Shown piece after piece: positions 45,261 to 55,906 of a DNA stretch of 64,000 nucleotides (position 1 is the stretch's first letter; each line of letters starts with the position of its first letter). The position numbers and the translations under genes are program-made. This stretch comes from Microbacteriaceae bacterium (GTDB lineage: Bacteria; Actinomycetota; Actinomycetes; Actinomycetales; Microbacteriaceae), in NCBI GenBank assembly GCA_019639055.1, contig JAHBSP010000005.1, positions 62,001 through 126,000 of the forward strand, given 5' to 3'. The notes beneath the pieces were generated by a model, which saw nothing but the letters and a program-made list of their open reading frames with translations, had not been told where the DNA came from and made no database searches.

Positions 45261-46595
45261 ATGACAAATGGTCTGGGGAACTTTACGGAGCCACTGGCTT
45301 TAAGGATGCGCCCTACCCAGCTTTCAGAAATAGTTGGTCAGCAACATTTATTAAAGACCGGTTCTCCACTTCTACGGTTAGTTGAGGCTGAGGAAGATCG
45401 GCTATCACCCAGCTCCGTCATTCTTTGGGGACCGCCAGGCACAGGTAAGACCACAATCGCCCACGTGATTGCGAATAGCTCAAAGCGCAGGTTTGCTCAG
45501 CTTTCAGCCATCAGTGCTGGAGTCAAGGATGTTCGTGAGGTTGTCGAGAAAGCAATGGCAGAGCGGGATCTTTACGGAAACCGCACCGTACTTTTCCTTG
45601 ATGAGATCCATCGCTTCACTAAAGCTCAACAGGACGCTCTGCTGCCAGCTGTAGAAAATGGCTGGGTGATTTTAGTTGCAGCAACAACGGAGAATCCATC
45701 ATTCTCTGTAATTTCTCCACTACTATCACGATCAATAATGCTCACTTTGCAGCCGTTGACCGACAGCGATATTTCTGAACTTATCAACAGAGCTATAACT
45801 GATTCGCGCGGACTCCAAGGAATGCTGAAAATTGCAGAGGATGCAACAGAGGCGATCGTTAATCTAGCTACCGGAGACGGTAGAAGAGCTTTGACAATTT
45901 TAGAGGCTGCCGCATCCCTAGCATTGGCCGCCGAAAGCGACACTATTTCAGTTTCAGATGTTGAAACTGCTAGCAATCAGGCAGTGGTGCGTTATGACAA
46001 AGACGGCGATCAACACTATGACGTAATCAGTGCATTCATAAAATCTGTACGAGGATCTGATCCCGATGCTGCGCTTCACTACTTAGCGAGGATGATTGTG
46101 GCAGGGGAGGATCCCAGGTTCATTGCTCGTAGATCAATAATCTTGGCAGCAGAAGATATCGGTTTGGCAGACCCCAATGCACTAAATATTGCTGTCTCGG
46201 CTGCTGAAGCAATGCAGCTAATCGGAATGCCGGAGGGACGCATCCCTCTCGCTGAAGCGACAGTATATTTAGCCACAACTTTCAAATCAAACTCCGCATA
46301 TTTGGGGATTGAAGCAGCAATAGCTGATGTCCAGGCTGGGAAGTTTGACCTAGTTCCACCTCATTTGCGCGATGCCCACTATCCAGGAGCTAAAGCATTA
46401 GGACATGGCAAGGGCTATAAGTATCCTCACGACGAGGCTGTAGGAGTTAGTACTCAGCAGTACTTACCGAACAAACTTGTGGGTAAACAATATTACAAGC
46501 CGACTGAGCGCGGAAGCGAACGTGAGATTTCAGCCAGGTTAGACCGAATTCGCGCCATACTCGATCCAAAATCTGCTAGTATTGACGAGTCTTAA
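45261..46595 (+). CDS. rarA: replication-associated recombination protein A (RarA/MgsA AAA+ ATPase)
   Basis: A 444-residue AAA+ protein related to clamp-loader and RuvB ATPases: Walker [15 protein letters not shown] near 54, Walker [19 protein letters not shown] near 115, sensor 1 [13 protein letters not shown], and the C-terminal tetramerisation region ([20 protein letters not shown]). Acts at stalled replication forks. Full length. Confidence 0.93.
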   Translation: MTNGLGNFTEPLALRMRPTQLSEIVGQQHLLKTGSPLLRLVEAEEDRLSPSSVILWGPPGTGKTTIAHVIANSSKRRFAQLSAISAGVKDVREVVEKAMAERDLYGNRTVLFLDEIHRFTKAQQDALLPAVENGWVILVAATTENPSFSVISPLLSRSIMLTLQPLTDSDISELINRAITDSRGLQGMLKIAEDATEAIVNLATGDGRRALTILEAAASLALAAESDTISVSDVETASNQAVVRYDKDGDQHYDVISAFIKSVRGSDPDAALHYLARMIVAGEDPRFIARRSIILAAEDIGLADPNALNIAVSAAEAMQLIGMPEGRIPLAEATVYLATTFKSNSAYLGIEAAIADVQAGKFDLVPPHLRDAHYPGAKALGHGKGYKYPHDEAVGVSTQQYLPNKLVGKQYYKPTERGSEREISARLDRIRAILDPKSASIDES

Positions 46596-46679
46596 GAGCA
46601 CTTAATTCTTGCGGCTGAGAAAAAGTGTTTCTAAAGGGTCATTCTTTTAGCCAGAGTGACTCGTGATAAATCCTCTCTT

Positions 46680-46702
46680 GCGAAGCATTTAGCTATGCTC
46701 GC
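46680..46702 (+). promoter_or_regulatory. hairpin in the rpsD upstream region
   Basis: GCG-A-AGCAT (46680-46688) pairs with ATGCT-CGC (46695-46702) around a 6-nt loop, with one bulged A. It lies 49 bases before the rpsD start. It could be a ribosomal-protein leader structure or the end of the rarA transcript; no T-run follows. The remaining 155-base gap shows no further gene. Confidence 0.3.
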
Positions 46703-46750
46703 CAAATTAGATTTGTAAACACGAAAACATTCAACTCTGGAAGGACCACT

Positions 46751-47380
46751 TTGTCTTCAGTATCACGTACCAGAAGCAAGACTCGTCTGTCTCGCTCCCT
46801 GGGCATTGTTCTAACACCAAAGGCGCAAAAGTACTTTGACCGCCGTCCATACGGCCCAGGTCAGCACGGACGCACCCGTCGCAAGTCAGACAGTGACTAT
46901 GCAATCCGTCTACGCGAGAAGCAGCGTCTACGCGCTCAGTATGGCGTTAACGAGAAGCAGCTTCGCACCGCATTCAAGGAAGCACGTAGACTTCCTGGCC
47001 TAACCGGTGAAAACCTTATTGAGCTACTAGAAGTTCGTCTTGACGCTCTTGTGCTACGCGCAGGTTTCGCACGCACTACAGCTCAGGCACGCCAATTTGT
47101 AGTTCACCGTCACATCATGGTTGATGGTCAGCTCGTTGACCGCCCTTCATTCAAGGTAAAGCCAGGTCAGCTCATCCACATAAAGCCACGTTCCGAAAGC
47201 ACTGAACCTTTCCAGGTAGCAGCAACCGGCGCACACCTTGATGTGCTTCCAACTATCCCTGAATATCTAGATGTGCAGATTGACAAGTTAGAAGCAAAGC
47301 TAGTTCGCAAACCAAAACGCGCAGAGGTACCTGTATCCAACGAAGTTCAGCTCGTTGTTGAGTACTACGCTGCTCGCTAA
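46751..47380 (+). CDS. rpsD: 30S ribosomal protein S4
   Basis: A 209-residue S4 protein: an N-terminal basic region without the zinc cysteines of the C+ form, then the S4 RNA-binding domain (LEVRLDALVLRAGFARTTAQ, RHIMVDGQLVDRPSFKVKPG) and the typical end VVEYYAAR. It nucleates 16S rRNA folding. TTG 46751 follows AAGGA by 5 nt. Located away from the rpsM-rpoA cluster, as usual in Microbacteriaceae. Confidence 0.96.
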   Translation: MSSVSRTRSKTRLSRSLGIVLTPKAQKYFDRRPYGPGQHGRTRRKSDSDYAIRLREKQRLRAQYGVNEKQLRTAFKEARRLPGLTGENLIELLEVRLDALVLRAGFARTTAQARQFVVHRHIMVDGQLVDRPSFKVKPGQLIHIKPRSESTEPFQVAATGAHLDVLPTIPEYLDVQIDKLEAKLVRKPKRAEVPVSNEVQLVVEYYAAR

Positions 47381-47437
47381 AATTAGTAACTAGTCAATAG
47401 AAAACTATTGGAAGATCTCGAAAGGTAAGGAATCAGA

Positions 47438-47656
47438 ATGAAAAAACTACTTTGGTTGGTAGGCGGTGCAGTAATTGGTGCTTTTGTAGCGCACGCATAC
47501 AGCCGTACTGAATCCGGCAAGGTCTTCTTTGAAGAACTAGACCGTAAGACTGACGAGTTCAGCACTGCAGTTCAGGAAAGCTACAAGGCTCGAGAGTCTG
47601 AACTGCGGTCTGCAGCTCAAAAAGTTGAGTCGGCCATTAAAGATCTTCGCGCTTAA
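47438..47656 (+). CDS. small membrane-anchored protein, conserved position between rpsD and alaS
   Basis: A 72-residue protein: one N-terminal membrane helix (LLWLVGGAVIGAFVAHAY), then a charged amphipathic helix (GKVFFEELDRKTDEFSTAV onward). It resembles YtxH/DUF948-like small anchored proteins by composition only. ATG follows AAGGTAAGGA, a good ribosome site, and it leads into alaS by 18 bases. Function unknown. Confidence 0.75.
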   Translation: MKKLLWLVGGAVIGAFVAHAYSRTESGKVFFEELDRKTDEFSTAVQESYKARESELRSAAQKVESAIKDLRA

Positions 47657-47674
47657 ACGGCGGTTGATTTAGGA

Positions 47675-50332
47675 ATGGAAACAGCCGAGCTTAAAAAGCG
47701 CTGGCTTGATTATTTTGGTTCGAAGGGGCATGAAATTGTCCCTTCGGCCAGCTTAATCAGCCCAGATCCGACAGTTCTTTTCACTATTGCGGGTATGGTT
47801 CCATTCATTCCATACCTAACAGGGCTGGTACCTGCACCATACAGGCGTGCAACCAGCGTGCAGAAATGTATTCGCACAAACGATATTGAAGAGGTTGGGC
47901 GCACACCTCGGCACGGCACATTCTTCCAAATGAATGGGAACTTCTCTTTCGGAGACTACTTCAAAGAGGGCGCAATTACTTACGCCTGGGAACTGCTGAC
48001 TTCTGCTGAATCTGCAGGCGGATACGGTTTTGACGAAAAAGATCTTTGGGTAACCGTTTATGAAGACGACGATGAAGCATTCGATTTATGGCGGAAAGTT
48101 ACCGGAATTCCTGAAACGCGTATTCAGCGGCTAGGAAAAGACACCAACTACTGGTCGACAGGGCAGCCCGGTCCGGCTGGTCCCTGCTCAGAAATATTCT
48201 TTGATCGCGGTAAAAGCTACGGAATCGATGGCGGCCCAGCAACCGATGATGACCGTTACGTAGAAATTTGGAACCTCGTTTTCATGCAGTATGCGATTGA
48301 AAACGTCCGCTCCAAGCTGGATTTCGACATTATTGGTGAACTACCAAACAAGAACATCGACACTGGTATGGGCTTAGAACGCGTCGCTTTTATAAAGCAG
48401 GGTGTTGAGAACATGTACGAAATCGATCAGGTTCGTCCGGTTCTTGATGTAGCGAGTGAACTTTCAGGTAAGAAATACGGCGCTAATCATGAAGATGATG
48501 TGCGTATGCGCGTTGTAGCGGATCACATTCGTTCATCACTGATGCTAATTAGCGATGGTGTTACTCCTGGTAATGATGGTCGCGAATACATTTTGCGAAG
48601 GCTTATGCGCCGCTCCTCGGTTGCCATGAGACTACTGGGTGTTGAGGATGCAACATTTCCCGCACTCTTTAGCGCTTCTAAGGACGCTATGAAGAGTGCA
48701 TACCCAGAAGTTGAAGCAGACTGGTCACGTATTTCTGGCGTCGCCTATGCCGAAGAGGAATCTTTCCTTAAAACTTTGTCCTCGGGTATTAAAATTCTAG
48801 ATCTCGCAATTACTGATGTGAAAGCATCCAAATCAAAATCTGTGCCAGCAAATACAGCATTCTTACTTCATGACACTCACGGATTCCCGATCGAAATTAC
48901 TGAAGAGATTGTTGCTGACTCAGGTTTAGCGCTTGATCGTGAAAAATTCAATGAACTGATGCTTGAACAGCGCACTCGCGCGAAACAGGATGCCAAAGCT
49001 AAGAAAGCAGCTAAGGCTTCTTTGGAAATTTATAAAGATTTCCGCGGTAAAGGTGAAACTGTTTTCACCGGATACACCGACCTAGAGACTGAAACTACAG
49101 TGCTTGGCCTGTTGGTTGATGGTCAGCCAACCCCTATCGCAAAAATCGGTGACGAAGTAGAAGTTATCACCAGTAGCACATCCCTCTATGCAGAATCCGG
49201 TGGTCAGGTAGCCGATTTAGGAACTATTACCGGTGATGGTGTAACGCTTGAAGTGTTGGATGTCCAAAAACCAGTCCCAGGTTTGGTCTCTCACACTGCG
49301 AAAGTTGTTTCGGGTGAAGTGCGAATCGGCCAAGATGTTGTTACTAGAGTGGATCCGATAAATCGAAATGCTGCTGCTAAAGCGCATAGCGCAACCCACC
49401 TGATTCATGCAGCGCTTAGAGACACTCTTGGCCCAACGGCTACTCAGGCAGGATCCTTAAACCGAGCCGGGTATATGCGACTGGACTTCAACTGGAATAA
49501 ACCACTCTCCGGAGCAACTCGCTCTGAAATTGAAGAAATTGCTAACAACGCGATTTCAGCTGATTACAGTACTGTCACTAAAGTAATGGCACTTGGTGAT
49601 GCTAAAGCGCTCGGCGCTATGGCGCTTTTTGGTGAAAAATACGGTGATCAGGTGCGCGTTGTTGAGATTGGGGGAGACTGGTCTCGCGAACTGTGTGCTG
49701 GTACCCACGTTGAGCGAAGCAGCCAGATAGGTCTAATTAACCTGATTTCTGAAAGTTCGGTAGGAAGCTCAGCAAGACGCATCGAGTCGCTTGTAGGAGT
49801 GGATGCTTTTAAAGAGTTTGCTGCTGAAAGATTAATTGTTTCTTCACTAGGTAGCATGCTGAAGTCTCCTAAAGACAAAATTGAAAATCGTGTTGAGGAA
49901 CTGCTTGAGAGTCTAAAACAGGCCAAGAAGCAGATTGCAGACCTACAATTCATGCAACTTCAAAGCAAGCTTCCAGAGTTAGTAAGCAATGCCTATGATG
50001 TGAAATACGGCAAAACAGTGCTTGCTAATGTCGGTAGTGCACCATCTGCCGATGATCTACGTAGGCTTGCATTGGATACACATAATGCTCTGGGTGACGG
50101 TGTGGTAGTGCTTCTAGCCGAGGTTGAAGGAAAACCACAGATTGTTGCTGCGGTTAGTGATCACGCTCAAAGTATGGGGCTGAAGGCAGGAGATATTGTT
50201 CGTATCGGCGCAACTACACTTGGCGGTGGCGGTGGAGGAAAACCAAACTTCGCTCAGGGTGGTGGCGTGGACGTTTCCGCAATTTCTAATGCGCTAGTTG
50301 AAATCTCAAAGCTAATCGGGATATCTAGTTAG
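47675..50332 (+). CDS. alaS: alanyl-tRNA synthetase
   Basis: An 885-residue class II synthetase. The catalytic core holds FTIAGMVPFIPYLTG and TPRHGTFFQMNGNFSFGDYF. The editing domain has zinc ligands in AHSATHLIHAAL and ELCAGTHV. A C-terminal Gly-rich C-Ala domain (GGGGGGKPNFAQGGG) follows. It charges tRNA-Ala and clears Ser/Gly misacylation. Full length. ruvX follows 19 bases later. Confidence 0.96.
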   Translation: METAELKKRWLDYFGSKGHEIVPSASLISPDPTVLFTIAGMVPFIPYLTGLVPAPYRRATSVQKCIRTNDIEEVGRTPRHGTFFQMNGNFSFGDYFKEGAITYAWELLTSAESAGGYGFDEKDLWVTVYEDDDEAFDLWRKVTGIPETRIQRLGKDTNYWSTGQPGPAGPCSEIFFDRGKSYGIDGGPATDDDRYVEIWNLVFMQYAIENVRSKLDFDIIGELPNKNIDTGMGLERVAFIKQGVENMYEIDQVRPVLDVASELSGKKYGANHEDDVRMRVVADHIRSSLMLISDGVTPGNDGREYILRRLMRRSSVAMRLLGVEDATFPALFSASKDAMKSAYPEVEADWSRISGVAYAEEESFLKTLSSGIKILDLAITDVKASKSKSVPANTAFLLHDTHGFPIEITEEIVADSGLALDREKFNELMLEQRTRAKQDAKAKKAAKASLEIYKDFRGKGETVFTGYTDLETETTVLGLLVDGQPTPIAKIGDEVEVITSSTSLYAESGGQVADLGTITGDGVTLEVLDVQKPVPGLVSHTAKVVSGEVRIGQDVVTRVDPINRNAAAKAHSATHLIHAALRDTLGPTATQAGSLNRAGYMRLDFNWNKPLSGATRSEIEEIANNAISADYSTVTKVMALGDAKALGAMALFGEKYGDQVRVVEIGGDWSRELCAGTHVERSSQIGLINLISESSVGSSARRIESLVGVDAFKEFAAERLIVSSLGSMLKSPKDKIENRVEELLESLKQAKKQIADLQFMQLQSKLPELVSNAYDVKYGKTVLANVGSAPSADDLRRLALDTHNALGDGVVVLLAEVEGKPQIVAAVSDHAQSMGLKAGDIVRIGATTLGGGGGGKPNFAQGGGVDVSAISNALVEISKLIGISS

Positions 50333-50351
50333 GCGAAAGTGGCCGGTTCTT

Positions 50352-50855
50352 TTGGATAATCTAAACGCCAGAACATCAGCCGCATTACCGGGTAGAAAAC
50401 TCGGTATCGACTTTGGCAAGGCCAGAATCGGGGTTGCTCTATGCGATTATGAGGGCTTACTCGCTACGCCACTGGAAACCATTCAAAATACTGGCGACCT
50501 TGAATATGCCACTGAATTTTCCCAGTTGCAGGAAATCATTCGCGAAAATGACATTGTTTTGGTTTACAGCGGCTATCCATTATCGCTTTCGGGTGGTAAA
50601 ACTCCGTCGACTGAAGCAGCTCTTGACTTTGCGAAGCGGCTACAAACAGCAGTGAGCATCCCGGTTCGATTGGTGGATGAAAGACTCACCACTGTTTCTG
50701 CAACTGCCAGGATGCACAGTGCCGGTAAAAATACTCGTCGGCAACGTTCAGTGATTGATCAAGCTGCAGCAGTTATTCTTTTACAAGATGCTCTTGATTA
50801 TGAAAAAAGGTTTGGGGTATCTGCAGGGCGTAGCGTATTGGAGGGAAACGTTTGA
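50352..50855 (+). CDS. ruvX: Holliday junction resolvase-like protein RuvX (YqgF)
   Basis: A 167-residue RNase H-like protein: LGIDFGKARIGVALCD near residue 17 (first Asp), YSGYPLSLSGGKTPSTEAA, and LVDERLTTVSATARM with RRQRSVIDQAAAVILLQ at the end. The family processes the 16S rRNA 5' end or resolves junctions. TTG start without a strong ribosome site; overlaps mltG by 4 bases. The alaS-ruvX-mltG order is standard in actinobacteria. Confidence 0.92.
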   Translation: MDNLNARTSAALPGRKLGIDFGKARIGVALCDYEGLLATPLETIQNTGDLEYATEFSQLQEIIRENDIVLVYSGYPLSLSGGKTPSTEAALDFAKRLQTAVSIPVRLVDERLTTVSATARMHSAGKNTRRQRSVIDQAAAVILLQDALDYEKRFGVSAGRSVLEGNV

Positions 50856-52087
50856 GCGATTCAGGGAATACTGATGGTCAGCCAGACAGCGCGAATGAGC
50901 AAGTTGACGCTTTCTCGCAAATGCTTACAAGCGATCAAAATCAATATCGAACCCGTAGAGAGCTTCGTAACCAGCCTTTAGCGCCAGGGCAAAAGCCTCC
51001 CCGCCGTAAATGGCCATGGGTGTTAGGTGTTGTGGCACTACTTCTCGCTGGTGCTGGAGCGGTTGGAACCTGGTTTGTTATGGAAAACTGGGACCGAATC
51101 GAGAAATTCATGGGCTGGGAAGAGTCCAATGACTACGAAGGCAACGGTGAAGGTGAAGTTGTTGTAGCAATTAACAACGGAGATCTGGGTTCAGATATCG
51201 CTATCAACCTGCATGAAAACGGTGTCACAAAAAGCTACCAGGCATTTTATGGATTACTGGTGGAGCTCGAAAACGAGAGTGGTAAACCGGTAATTTTCTA
51301 TCCGGGTACTTATAAACTCTCTGCAAAAATGAGTGCCCAGTCAGCACTAGATGCGCTACAGAACTTAGATAACAAGCTAGTTCAATCGGTGCTTATTCCT
51401 GAAGGAAAGGTCTTAAACCAGACTTTGGAGCTTCTGGCGGCAGGAACAGGTATACCGGTTGCAGATTTTGAGAAAGCAATAGCTGATCCGACCAAATATG
51501 GGATTACTGCCGCAGCGAAGAATGTTGACGGATATCTATTCCCAGCTCGTTATAATTTTGATCCCGGCCTAAGCGCAGAACAGATTATCCAAATTATGGT
51601 CGATCGCACCTTCCAGTCCTTAGATGCGAAAGGTGTGGCTGTTGAAGATCGTCACAAGGTGATGACTATGGCAGCACTTATTCAGCGTGAAGCTGGTCGC
51701 AATACTGAAGACTTTTACAAAGTCTCTCGGGTATTTACTAATCGGCTTGAGCAGAATTGGCTACTCCAATCAGATGCCACCGTGGCATATGGAACCGGCA
51801 AGCTACACACCGTCTGGACTACAGATGCAGATCGTGCCGATACCAATAATCCTTATAACACTTACGTACATAAGGGGCTTCCCGTTGGGCCAATTGGCGC
51901 AGCAGGTGATTTGGCCATTGATGCTGCACTGAACCCTACTGCAGGGGATTGGATGTATTTTGTTCCGATAAATCTCCGTACTGGAGAGACAGTGTTCAGT
52001 AGAACTATGGATGAACACAATAGGGCTGTCGCTCAGTTGCGTTCCTGGTGTAGAGCTTCGGCAGAAAATAGTGCCTACTGCGCATAG
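50852..52087 (+). CDS. mltG: endolytic murein transglycosylase MltG
   Basis: A 411-residue YceG-like protein: cytoplasmic N-terminus, one membrane helix (WPWVLGVVALLLAGAGAVGT), a LysM-like region, and the catalytic domain with Glu in MAALIQREAG and NPYNTYVHKGLPVGPI later. It cleaves new glycan strands and sets their length. TTG 50852 follows GGAGG by 7 nt. Confidence 0.93.
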   Translation: MSDSGNTDGQPDSANEQVDAFSQMLTSDQNQYRTRRELRNQPLAPGQKPPRRKWPWVLGVVALLLAGAGAVGTWFVMENWDRIEKFMGWEESNDYEGNGEGEVVVAINNGDLGSDIAINLHENGVTKSYQAFYGLLVELENESGKPVIFYPGTYKLSAKMSAQSALDALQNLDNKLVQSVLIPEGKVLNQTLELLAAGTGIPVADFEKAIADPTKYGITAAAKNVDGYLFPARYNFDPGLSAEQIIQIMVDRTFQSLDAKGVAVEDRHKVMTMAALIQREAGRNTEDFYKVSRVFTNRLEQNWLLQSDATVAYGTGKLHTVWTTDADRADTNNPYNTYVHKGLPVGPIGAAGDLAIDAALNPTAGDWMYFVPINLRTGETVFSRTMDEHNRAVAQLRSWCRASAENSAYCA

Positions 52088-52117
52088 CGCGAGGTTTGTC
52101 TGGTTGAGTTTTAGAAA

Positions 52118-53014
52118 GTGAATACGCGTCTAAAGTTTGCAGTACTGGGGAATCCAGTGGCGCATTCTTTATCGCCACGATTGCACCAAGCAGCATATAA
52201 ATATCTGGGTCTAAATTTCGAGTATTCAGCGATTGAAGTTGATGAAAGCGCCTTTGCGCCTTTTATTACTTCACTGGATGATTCTTGGCGCGGTTTTTCG
52301 GTAACAATGCCACTAAAGAAAGTTGCGTATGATTTAGCTTTTGAGCGAGATGAGCTTGCTAAAAAACTAGAAGTTGCAAACACTTTCTACAGGGTGGGCA
52401 ACGAAGTAAACGCTTCTGTAGCTGAAGCCAATACGACTGGGAACAAGGCAACTTCAATACATTGGCATGCAAGCAATACAGACATTGCCGGCATACTCGG
52501 CGCATTGAGAGACATAAAATTCGAGCGCGTCTTGCTACTAGGCAGTGGTGCTACTGCCAAAAATTGTGTTTATGCACTATCAATTCTTGGAGCAAAGAAT
52601 GTTGTTATCGCTGCTAGAAATCAGGTGTCAGCAGCTGAAATAGCGAGTGAATTCAATTCTGAGAAATTCAGTACCAAAGCAGTTCAGCTATCAAATATTC
52701 CGGGTAGTAATAATTTTGATCTGGTTATCAACACAATCCCGGGTAACCCTGAACCGTTTTTAAACCCGGTTGGTGCTCTCTTTGAAGTTATATACAATCC
52801 ATGGCCAACGAAACTGGCAGCACTATGGAGCAGAGCGGGGCATTTTGTTATCCCGGGTATCGACATGCTTATTCACCAAGCGGTTTCGCAAGTAGCAATT
52901 TTTGCAACTGAAAACTCTGAAAAGTGGAGCCAAAGTCTAGTGCCAGAAATTACTGAAATCATGGCTAGGGTAGTAAATCGAGACTTCAATTTGCCTTGGT
53001 CTAAAAATTTCTAA
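52118..53014 (+). CDS. aroE: shikimate dehydrogenase
   Basis: A 298-residue enzyme with the substrate motif NPVAHSLSPRLHQAAY at 10-25, the catalytic Lys in VTMPLKKVAYD, NTDIAGILGAL, and the NADP loop LLLGSGATAKNCVYAL. It reduces 3-dehydroshikimate. Slightly longer than the usual 270-280 residues. Start GTG 52118. First gene of an aro run. Confidence 0.9.
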   Translation: MNTRLKFAVLGNPVAHSLSPRLHQAAYKYLGLNFEYSAIEVDESAFAPFITSLDDSWRGFSVTMPLKKVAYDLAFERDELAKKLEVANTFYRVGNEVNASVAEANTTGNKATSIHWHASNTDIAGILGALRDIKFERVLLLGSGATAKNCVYALSILGAKNVVIAARNQVSAAEIASEFNSEKFSTKAVQLSNIPGSNNFDLVINTIPGNPEPFLNPVGALFEVIYNPWPTKLAALWSRAGHFVIPGIDMLIHQAVSQVAIFATENSEKWSQSLVPEITEIMARVVNRDFNLPWSKNF

Positions 53015-53100
53015 GCTAATCACTATCGTTTCCATAAACTTACTGTCCTTTTACGTAACGAAAAACTTTTAGTCAAAGCAAATGTGGAAAGATTGAATCT

Positions 53101-54309
53101 ATGCTTCGTTGGTTAACCGCAGGAGAGTCACACGGCCCCGAACTCATTGCAATTATTGAGGGAATCCCGCAGGGTGTGCCTGTTACTCATGATCTCGTTC
53201 GTGAAGATTTAGCTAGACGACGACTGGGTTATGGACGTGGATCTAGACAAAATTTTGAGCAGGATGAGCTAAACATTTCAGCAGGTGTGCGCTGGGGCGA
53301 AACTTTGGGTAGCCCAATTGCCCTTCGCATCGGTAACTCAGAATGGCACAGATGGGTTGATGTGATGAGCATTGAGCCCACTGATCTAGATAAACTTCCA
53401 AAAGGAAGAGGTGCAGCTCTTACCCGCCCTCGTCCAGGGCACGCAGACCTCACCGGCATGCAGAAATACGGTTTTGCCGAGGCAAGGCCAGTGTTAGAGA
53501 GAGCAAGCGCGCGCGAAACTGCCGCCAGGGTAGCTCTCGGAGCTATTGCGAAGTCTTTCTTAAAACAGCTGGGAATAGAAACCATTTCTCACACTATCGG
53601 CATCGGGAAAGTCGATGCGGGAACTGATCATGCGCTCCCGCATCCAAGTGATCTTGACGCTATCGATGCAGATCCGATGAGAGCATTTGACCCAGAAGTT
53701 TCCAAAAAAATGGTCGAAGAAGTGGTTGCTGCGCACGCTGATGCAGACACGCTCGGTGGCGTTGTAGAAGTACTCGTTTACGGCCTCCCACCTGGGCTCG
53801 GATCATATGTGCACTGGGATCGCCGCTTAGATTCACAAATCGCTGCAGCGCTTATGGGTATTCAAGCGATTAAGGGCGTCGCCGTTGGAGACGGTTTCGT
53901 CACCGCCACTAGAAGAGGATCGGCAGCTCACGATGAAATGTTTATCACCGATGACGGCATTGCTAGATCATCCGGTCGCGCTGGAGGAACTGAAGGTGGG
54001 ATGTCTAACGGCACCGTGCTTCGTGTAAGTGCGGCAATGAAACCGATTTCTACCGTTCCTAACGCTTTACGCACTGTAGATGTTGCTACTCGGGAAGCTG
54101 CAAAAGCGCATCACCAAAGAAGCGATGTCTGTGCGGTCCCTGCTACCGGTGTGGTGGCAGAAGCCATGGTTGCCCTGGTGATTGCAAATTTGGTTCTTGA
54201 GAAGTTTGGCGGCGACTCTGTTAAGGAAACTAAACGAAACTTTGATTCATATTTAGCAAACATCCCTGAGAACCTTGATTCGTCGGCAGAATTTACAACG
54301 CCAGAGTAA
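53101..54309 (+). CDS. aroC: chorismate synthase
   Basis: A 402-residue FMN-dependent enzyme: [20 protein letters not shown] at the N-terminus, [20 protein letters not shown] in the middle, [16 protein letters not shown] late, and [17 protein letters not shown] at the end. It converts EPSP to chorismate. ATG follows GGAAAG. The 86-base gap before it holds a TTACGTAA palindrome and AT-rich sequence that may contain a promoter. Confidence 0.95.
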   Translation: MLRWLTAGESHGPELIAIIEGIPQGVPVTHDLVREDLARRRLGYGRGSRQNFEQDELNISAGVRWGETLGSPIALRIGNSEWHRWVDVMSIEPTDLDKLPKGRGAALTRPRPGHADLTGMQKYGFAEARPVLERASARETAARVALGAIAKSFLKQLGIETISHTIGIGKVDAGTDHALPHPSDLDAIDADPMRAFDPEVSKKMVEEVVAAHADADTLGGVVEVLVYGLPPGLGSYVHWDRRLDSQIAAALMGIQAIKGVAVGDGFVTATRRGSAAHDEMFITDDGIARSSGRAGGTEGGMSNGTVLRVSAAMKPISTVPNALRTVDVATREAAKAHHQRSDVCAVPATGVVAEAMVALVIANLVLEKFGGDSVKETKRNFDSYLANIPENLDSSAEFTTPE

Positions 54310-54834
54310 ATGACTAAGTCTCGTAAGCCACTGGTTGTGCTAATCGGCCCTATGGGTTCTGGAAAATCGCGTGTGGGAGCTTTGGTTGCCGATCAACTAC
54401 AAATCCCGTTCATTGATACCGATATAAAGATCATTGAAAAGCACGGTCCTATTGCCGATATTTTTTCCAACCATTCTGAAGGCTATTTCCGCGGACTAGA
54501 ACGTGAAGAAGTATCAACAGCGCTTGACAGCAAATACGGCGTGATTTCACTTGGCGGTGGAGCTGTTCTGCATCCAGAAACAAAGCGACAATTAGCGGAT
54601 ATGCCGGTAGTGCTTTTTGATATTGACCGTGAGAAGGCTGCTGAGAGGGTGCTAAGAAAGCCAGAGAAACGACCGCTTATAGCGAGCGGAGGTATGGATG
54701 CCTGGCAGCGCATCTATGAAGAGAGAATTGATTTATATCGCTCTCTCGCGAAATTTACTATAAAAATTGAAGATCAAGACAGTTTTACTGTTGCAAACGA
54801 GGTAATTAAGTGGCTACAAACCTTAGCGAAGTAG
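54310..54834 (+). CDS. aroK: shikimate kinase
   Basis: A 174-residue P-loop kinase: LIGPMGSGKSRVGALVAD (Walker A), FIDTDIKIIEKHG (shikimate Asp), and FRGLEREEV with SLGGGAVLHPET. It phosphorylates shikimate at C3. It begins immediately after the aroC stop and overlaps aroB by 25 bases. Confidence 0.93.
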   Translation: MTKSRKPLVVLIGPMGSGKSRVGALVADQLQIPFIDTDIKIIEKHGPIADIFSNHSEGYFRGLEREEVSTALDSKYGVISLGGGAVLHPETKRQLADMPVVLFDIDREKAAERVLRKPEKRPLIASGGMDAWQRIYEERIDLYRSLAKFTIKIEDQDSFTVANEVIKWLQTLAK

Positions 54835-55886
54835 ATCTAGGTAACAACTCCTTAGCTGTTATAGGCAACGGTGCTTTTGGAACTCTAAGCGAGTATCTAC
54901 CCGAATCTGTGGGCAGGGTGTTAATTGTGCATCAGCCACCGCTAACAGTCCAGGCAGATGCTCTAAAGGAAGAGTTACTAGCGCGAGGTTTTGAAACGCT
55001 CCTTGCCGAAGTTCCTGATGCTGAAGGATCTAAACGTGTGGAGGTTGCTAGTTTCCTCTGGCAAATTATGGGTCAAGCAAATTTCACTCGCAACGATCTC
55101 ATTATTGGAATTGGTGGCGGTGCTGTTACTGATTTGGCTGGGTTCGTTGCAGCTACTTGGCTTCGCGGTATTTCCACGATTTTGGTTCCAACAACGGTGC
55201 TCGGAATGGTTGACGCGAGTATTGGAGGTAAAACTGGCATCAACACTAACGAAGGTAAGAACCTTGTCGGAGCTTTTCATGCTCCTCACGCGGTAATCAT
55301 TGATCCGCTACTTATTGGTGATCTTTCCAAAAATGAAATCCTGACTGGTTTTGCTGAAGTAATAAAGTACGGGTTTATAGCACGGCCAGCGATGCTTGAT
55401 CTTATGGAGAACAGCTTTGAGGCATCGGTGACTCCGGGAACTGAAGAATTTCAATCGCTGCTTTTTGATTCCATTAGCGTGAAGGCTGAAATAACAGCAG
55501 AGGACTTTCGGGAGTCAGGACGGCGAGAGTATTTGAACTATGGCCACACTCTAGGGCACGCTATTGAATTTGCTGAACGGTACAAGTGGCGTCACGGTGC
55601 AGCGATTTCTGTCGGGATGGTTTATGCAGCAACACTCTCAAACGCTATCGGTAGGCTCTCCACAGCTGAACTTGACCGCACCAGGTCGATACTCGAACAG
55701 TTCTCACTGCCAACTAGCTATCCACTTGGACGTTGGAATACCCTACTTGCAGGCATGAAGCGCGACAAGAAAAGCCGTGGTGATGTGCTCAGATTCGTGG
55801 TTCTCGACGGCTTCGGTAGCCCGGGTATTTTGACCGGCCCGGAGGAGCATCTGCTCTACACTGTCTGGCAGGATGTTGGGAGCTAG
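54810..55886 (+). CDS. aroB: 3-dehydroquinate synthase
   Basis: A 358-residue NAD-dependent enzyme of the second shikimate step: IIGIGGGAVTDLAGFVAAT, PTTVLGMVDASIGGKTGIN, GFAEVIKYGFI, and the metal His in NYGHTLGHAIEF. GTG 54810 has GAGG 8 nt before it, inside the end of aroK. Confidence 0.94.
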   Translation: MATNLSEVDLGNNSLAVIGNGAFGTLSEYLPESVGRVLIVHQPPLTVQADALKEELLARGFETLLAEVPDAEGSKRVEVASFLWQIMGQANFTRNDLIIGIGGGAVTDLAGFVAATWLRGISTILVPTTVLGMVDASIGGKTGINTNEGKNLVGAFHAPHAVIIDPLLIGDLSKNEILTGFAEVIKYGFIARPAMLDLMENSFEASVTPGTEEFQSLLFDSISVKAEITAEDFRESGRREYLNYGHTLGHAIEFAERYKWRHGAAISVGMVYAATLSNAIGRLSTAELDRTRSILEQFSLPTSYPLGRWNTLLAGMKRDKKSRGDVLRFVVLDGFGSPGILTGPEEHLLYTVWQDVGS

Positions 55887-55900
55887 TCTCGCCAGTCGGT

Positions 55901-55906
55901 TAGGCT
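55901..55906 (+). promoter_or_regulatory. -10 element of a probable leaderless aroQ transcript
   Basis: TAGGCT, 6 nt, then GTG 55913 with no ribosome site. An internal promoter here would let aroQ-efp-nusB be read separately from the upstream aro genes. Confidence 0.4.
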